A DNA stretch of 64,000 nt, from positions 3,658,001 to 3,722,000 of the forward strand of contig NZ_JBDOIO010000003.1 of assembly GCF_039831995.1 (NCBI RefSeq). The letters run 5' to 3'. Origin of the DNA: Paenibacillus pabuli. GTDB taxonomy: Bacteria > Bacillota > Bacilli > Paenibacillales > Paenibacillaceae. This document shows positions 60,196 to 64,000 of the stretch, piece after piece. The first letter of the stretch is position 1; the number at the start of each line of letters is the position of its first letter. Both the position numbers and the translations under genes were made by a program. Below the pieces are notes generated by a model that had not been told where the DNA came from, ran no database searches, and saw only the letters and a list, made by a program, of their open reading frames with translations.

Positions 60196-61805
60196 ATGAA
60201 CTACGATCCACTCTATCAACCGTATCCCTCTTATCGTGTGCCCGTTTATGCCAACAAAGGCATGGTCGCCACTTCACAGCCTCTTGCAGCACAAGCCGGT
60301 CTGGATGTGTTAAAAAAAGGCGGCAACGCGATTGATGCCGCGATCGCAACGGCTGCTGCGCTCACCCTGCTGGAGCCAACGTCCAATGGCATCGGGGGCG
60401 ATGCCTTTGCCCTCGTCTGGACCGAGGGCAAGCTGCACGGCCTGAACGCCAGCGGGCCCGCGCCTCAGAGCATATCCATTGAGGCGCTCAAGGCGGCAGG
60501 CCATTCGGAGATGCCGAAGCTTGGGGTCATCCCGGTGACGGTGCCTGGCGCACCGGCGGGTTGGGCGGAGCTGAGTCGCCGCTTCGGGCGGCTCACGCTG
60601 GCGGAAGCGCTGGAACCGGCTGTCCGCTACGCGGAGGAAGGTTACCCGCTTGCGCCTGGGCTGGCGCGCTACTGGGCACGGGCAGCGGACATTTATGCAC
60701 GCCAGGGCGATGCGGCAGCCGGGCGTGCATGGTTTGAGACATTCGCTCCAGGCGGGCGTGTTCCGGCCGCGGGCGAGATGTGGCGTTCGCCGGATCATGC
60801 GGCTACACTGCGCCGAATCGGGGAGAGCAACGCACGTGACTTTTACGAAGGAGAACGCGCGGAGCACATTCATTCATTTATGGCAGAGCATGGCGGCTAC
60901 CTGACCAAAGACGATCTGGCGGCATTTCAGCCTGAATGGGTCGATCCCATCTCGGTTTCCTATCGTGGCTACGATGTTTGGGAGATCCCGCCAAACGGTC
61001 AGGGACTGATTGCCCTGTCAGCGCTCAATCTGCTCAAAGGTTTTGAATTTGAAGTAAAGGAATCCGTGCTCGGATACCACAGACAGCTTGAAGCAATGAA
61101 GCTCGCATTTGCCGATGGGGAGAGATATATTACCGAGGAGCGGAAGATGGGTGTGACGGTGAAGGAGCTTCTATCCGAGGCGTATGCGGAAGAGCGGCGT
61201 AAACTCATCGGGGATGTGGCGCGCATGCCTGAAGCAGGCGATCCGAAGGGAAGTGGTACGGTGTACCTCGCTGCGGCTGACGGTGAAGGCAACATGGTTT
61301 CCTTCATCCAGAGCAATTATATGGGCTTCGGCTCCGGGCTGGTTGTACCGGGAACAGGCATCGCCCTGCAGAATCGGGGCCATAACTTCTCACTCGATCC
61401 GGATCAGGCCAACGCACTGGAGCCAGGCAAACGCACGTATCATACGATCATTCCAGGATTCCTTACGCGCGGAGACGAGGCGGTTGGCCCATTCGGGTCA
61501 TGGGCGGTTTCATGCAGCCTCAGGGCCATGTGCAGGTGGTCATGAACACGGTAGACTTCCACTTGAATCCGCAGGCAGCACTGGATTCTCCAAGGTGGCA
61601 GTGGACAAAAGGCAAAACGATACTGGTGGAGACCGGCTTTCCGCAGCATATTGCACAAGCACTTGCCCGTAAAGGGCATGATATTCAGGTTGCTCTCGAC
61701 CCATCCATGTTTGGACGCGGCCAGATTATATGGCGTGACCTACACAGCGGAGTACTATGCGCTGGCACCGAAAGCCGGACAGACGGATCGGTGGCTGCAT
61801 GGTAA
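60196..61805 (+). pseudogene. Gamma-glutamyltransferase, YwrD-type, with one-base frameshift
   Basis: The two parts together give a complete 530-540-residue enzyme. Part one runs to 61545, part two is in another frame from about 61498 and ends ...GTESRTDGSVAAW at 61805, the usual family C-terminus. The expected sequence GPFGVMGGFMQPQGH breaks at GGG (61495-61497); adding one G restores it. The nucleophile region KGSGTVYLAAAD (Thr355) and the Gly-rich GFGSGLVVPGTGIALQNRG are intact. The enzyme cleaves gamma-glutamyl bonds of glutathione-like compounds after autoprocessing. It is a pseudogene if the missing G is real, otherwise a sequencing error. AAGGAG lies 13 bases before the ATG. Confidence 0.85.
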
Positions 61806-61958
61806 TACAGCATAATGAGGCGTATGTACGCAGTGTCTGGGCAGGAGCAACCGTAAGCAGACCATTTGCTTCGGCAGCAGGAGACGCCGTTGATATATAG
61901 AGGATGGCTGATCATTCAAAGATCGCTATTATCCTCACTGCACAAGATAACCAGATAT

Positions 61959-62004
61959 AAAGGCAAAGAAGAGATCATCTGACTGATCTTTTCTTTGCCT
62001 TTTT
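61959..62004. terminator. Intrinsic terminator
   Basis: AAAGGCAAAGAAGAGATC ... GATCTTTTCTTTGCCTTT, followed by TTGG; strong on the plus strand. Confidence 0.88.
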
Positions 62005-62119
62005 GGGTTAGATGATCGGCATGGATTACGTTATGTTAATCAACCCTGCCAGATTTTGTAACAGGAATGTATAAATCATGAAATCGATTAAGATTTTCGT
62101 AAATTTTCATCATTAACCA

Positions 62120-62147
62120 TAATCCCCACCCTCCCCCCAGCCGATAT
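62120..62147 (+). promoter_or_regulatory. Sigma-D-type promoter of the BMP-lipoprotein gene
   Basis: TAAT (62120-62123), 16 bases, then a perfect GCCGATAT (62140-62147). TAAT is one off the -35 TAAA. It lies 63 bases before the lipoprotein start. Confidence 0.72.
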
Positions 62148-62209
62148 ACATATAGGGCAAAAGCCTCACCTCACACATCACTACTTCTATAGAAATGAGG
62201 GTATGACAC

Positions 62210-63217
62210 ATGAAAACAAAAAGGGACACCCGAGCTGTATGGACCATGATTTTACTTGTAATGGTGTTGATGCTGGGTGCATGTTCATCTACGCAAAACG
62301 AAACGGCAGCAGACGAGCGGACCAAAGTAGGTATTGTGCTTACGGAAGTCGGCCTTGGCGACCGTTCATTCAACGATGCTGCTTTTGAAGGACTGGTTCA
62401 GGCCAGAAATGAAAACACGATTCGGTTTGACTATAAGGAACCTGGGAGTGAATTAACCGCAGAAACGGCATTTGAGCAATTCGCACAAGAAGGCGTGGAT
62501 TTGATTATCGGACTCAGCGACACCCTCCTGCCGGATCTGGAAAAGGTCGCTCAAAAATATCCGGACCAGCAGTTTCTTGTTGTCGACGGGCACTCCGAAT
62601 TGCCAAACGTGACCTCGATGTCATTCCGTAGTGAAGAAGGCAGTTATCTCGCTGGCATGATTGCCGGCTTCGCAACAACCGAAGATCACGTAGGCTTTTT
62701 GGGTGGAATGGAGATTCCTCTTCTCCGCGATTTTCAGCAAGGCTTCGAACAAGGGGTACAGGCTGTCAATCCGGATGCTACGGTTCAGGTCGTTTACGCT
62801 GGAGACTTCGGTAATTCAAAACTTGGCGAGGAACTAGCAGCGAAGATGATTCAGGAGCAAGGCGTGGATGTCATTTATGTTGCAGCAGGCCTCACGGGGG
62901 TAGGCTCACTAACTGAAATTCAGAAATTGGGGAAATACGCCATTGGCGTGGATACGGATCAATTCTTTTTGGCGGAAAAGGCCGTTCTTACATCCATGTT
63001 GAAAAATGTTAATGTATCTATCTATAACGCGGTTAACACGTTTACGGAAAATAATCACTCCTTCCCGGAGCAAAACATGGTCGAAGGACTAGCAGAAGAT
63101 GCCGTAGGCTTAACGGCGCTACATAACATCACACTCAGTGAGGAACAGCAGCAAACCTTCGAAGATCGGAAAGCAGAGATCATATCCGGCAAAACCAAAA
63201 TTACACTTGAACCCTAA
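62210..63217 (+). CDS. BMP-family (PnrA-like) substrate-binding lipoprotein
   Basis: 335 residues. Lipoprotein signal with lipobox LGAC (Cys near 25), then a basic-membrane-protein fold (KVGIVLTEVGLGDRSFNDAAFEGLVQA, LSDTLLPDLEKVAQKYPDQQFLVVDG, GSYLAGMIAGFATTEDHVGFLGG, IYVAAGLTGVGSLTEIQKLGKYAIGVDTDQ). BMP proteins bind nucleosides outside the cell and normally feed an ABC importer. Here no transporter gene follows; instead a chemoreceptor gene starts 26 bases on, and a sigma-D-like promoter precedes it. Probably acts as a ligand sensor for chemotaxis, which is inference. Confidence 0.88.
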   Translation: MKTKRDTRAVWTMILLVMVLMLGACSSTQNETAADERTKVGIVLTEVGLGDRSFNDAAFEGLVQARNENTIRFDYKEPGSELTAETAFEQFAQEGVDLIIGLSDTLLPDLEKVAQKYPDQQFLVVDGHSELPNVTSMSFRSEEGSYLAGMIAGFATTEDHVGFLGGMEIPLLRDFQQGFEQGVQAVNPDATVQVVYAGDFGNSKLGEELAAKMIQEQGVDVIYVAAGLTGVGSLTEIQKLGKYAIGVDTDQFFLAEKAVLTSMLKNVNVSIYNAVNTFTENNHSFPEQNMVEGLAEDAVGLTALHNITLSEEQQQTFEDRKAEIISGKTKITLEP

Positions 63218-63243
63218 ATCGACGGATCGGAGGAGATATGCTT

Positions 63244-64000
63244 ATGAAATTGCAAGGCAAACTGATCATTAATGCATTAATTTCACTGCTTTTATGTCTT
63301 GTGCTGGTAGCTTATATCATCTTTCAGTTACTGGGCATCAACGCCAAAAATCAAAACCTGGTCCCTGCCATGCTCAAGGTCAGTGAACTCAAAGCCAATC
63401 AGATTCAGACCCAGCAAGCGCTGGATGTGTTCTCTTTCTCCATGACAGCAGGCAATCAGGATGCCGTACTCGGTTTATTGAGCGAAGGCAAAGCGATGAT
63501 TCAAGAGCTTAACGATGGTCTACTGGAAACCGATGAACAGCTTCGGCTGATGGGATCTATCCAAACAAAACTGACCGCGCTGGATCAGGGTGCGACTGAA
63601 GCCATGACGGCCTTGGACAGCTCGGAAGCCAAACGATACAGCACGCGTGTGCAAGGTATTCAAAATGATATCTACATGCTTGATGAAATAACCAAGGAAC
63701 GGTATGAACAGCATACAATCAATCTGGAACGGGACATTCAGCAGACTTGGCAAATTGCGCTGGGTGGCGCTGCCCTCCTGCTCGTTGCTGCCATGCTGTT
63801 CAATATGTATACATCACGGAAGCTGGCCAAACGTATTCGGGTGTTGAAGATCGCTGCAGGACAGATCGCAAACGGCGATCTGTCTCAGCCGTTGCCTGAA
63901 ACTCGGGGCAAGGATGAATTGGATGAGCTGAATCGCTCCTTCCGTCTCATGACGGGAAACATCCGTAACATCATCCAATCCATCGATACCGCCGGAAAAC
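63244..64000 (+). CDS. Methyl-accepting chemotaxis protein (partial, runs off the window)
   Basis: At least 252 residues. One membrane segment near residue 10-30, a helical extracellular domain of about 140 residues (SELKANQIQTQQALDVFSFSMTAGNQD ... IQNDIYMLDEITKERYEQH) that looks like a four-helix-bundle sensor, a second membrane segment near 165-185, then HAMP (SRKLAKRIRVLKIAAGQIANGDLSQPL) and the beginning of a coiled-coil signalling domain (NRSFRLMTGNIRNIIQSIDTAG). The signalling tip is beyond the edge, so a histidine kinase cannot be fully excluded. The ATG at 63244 follows GGAGGAG; an ATG at 63238 is an alternative. Confidence 0.85.
   Translation, partial: MKLQGKLIINALISLLLCLVLVAYIIFQLLGINAKNQNLVPAMLKVSELKANQIQTQQALDVFSFSMTAGNQDAVLGLLSEGKAMIQELNDGLLETDEQLRLMGSIQTKLTALDQGATEAMTALDSSEAKRYSTRVQGIQNDIYMLDEITKERYEQHTINLERDIQQTWQIALGGAALLLVAAMLFNMYTSRKLAKRIRVLKIAAGQIANGDLSQPLPETRGKDELDELNRSFRLMTGNIRNIIQSIDTAGK

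Larger units (their letters stand above)
61806..62209 (+). other. Intergenic region with terminator and sigma-D promoter
   Basis: About 400 bases. Contains the terminator at 61959-62004 and the sigma-D-type promoter at 62120-62147. No coding frame with a ribosome site. Confidence 0.5.

Overview
The window reads as a piece of a Paenibacillus-type chromosome (spore-forming, motile, low-to-mid GC Firmicute). The basis is B. subtilis-like pbuX, xpt, FosB and MscL, three tiny YjcZ-type spore-associated membrane peptides, YesM/YesN-type two-component control of a sugar ABC transporter, stalk-domain (copper amine oxidase N-terminal) secreted proteins typical of Paenibacillus, AGGAGG ribosome sites throughout and roughly 50% GC. 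No rRNA, tRNA, CRISPR array, transposase, prophage or integration site was seen, so this is mostly ordinary core and semi-core chromosome with a few accessory patches (about 46.7-49.6 kb is AT-richer).

Layout. 0-9 kb: small envelope and unknown genes, an M48-like protein that has lost its catalytic Glu, a guanine-riboswitch-controlled xpt-pbuX operon, mscL with a zinc-ribbon tail, a Nudix hydrolase, a TrmB-type regulator and a zinc-ribbon/coiled-coil protein. 9.5-22 kb: a UvrD-like helicase with a C-terminal Cys cluster, a leader ORF plus terminator ahead of an unknown gene, an oxidoreductase/acetyltransferase pair, a secreted stalk-domain protein with an internal duplication, RidA, a VanY-like lipoprotein and a SNF2 helicase/SWIM zinc-finger pair with a sharp GC spike. 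22-29 kb: a divergent cheW/chemoreceptor pair with sigma-D promoters, an M29 aminopeptidase and a TetR-controlled reductase-hydrolase fusion; this block is flanked by two intergenic clusters of DnaA boxes. 29-36 kb: a sugar ABC transporter without ATPase, divergent from a YesM/YesN-like two-component system. 36-46 kb: transporters, a TspO-like protein, RidA, a LytS-type histidine kinase, a PAP2-like protein, an HD-GYP protein, and a likely noncoding RNA next to a small ORF. 46-50 kb: YjcZ-like peptides, an XRE repressor with twin operators, a lipoprotein and a second stalk protein. 50-54 kb: class I ribonucleotide reductase nrdA-nrdB behind a long structured leader. 54-64 kb: a TPR/SUKH protein, an APH-like kinase, an S9 peptidase, FosB, an SDR, a frameshifted gamma-glutamyltransferase, and a sigma-D-promoted BMP lipoprotein next to a chemoreceptor that runs off the window.

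Most noteworthy: (i) three sequence matches to sigma-D promoters that tie cheW, one chemoreceptor and the BMP-lipoprotein/chemoreceptor pair into a motility regulon; (ii) two DnaA-box clusters away from any visible origin; (iii) an apparently leaderless tetR whose operator overlaps its own -10 and recurs before a fused SDR-alpha/beta-hydrolase gene; (iv) an orphan RNA candidate of about 290 nt with promoter, hairpins and terminator. All function calls rest on reading motifs by eye; no database search was run.
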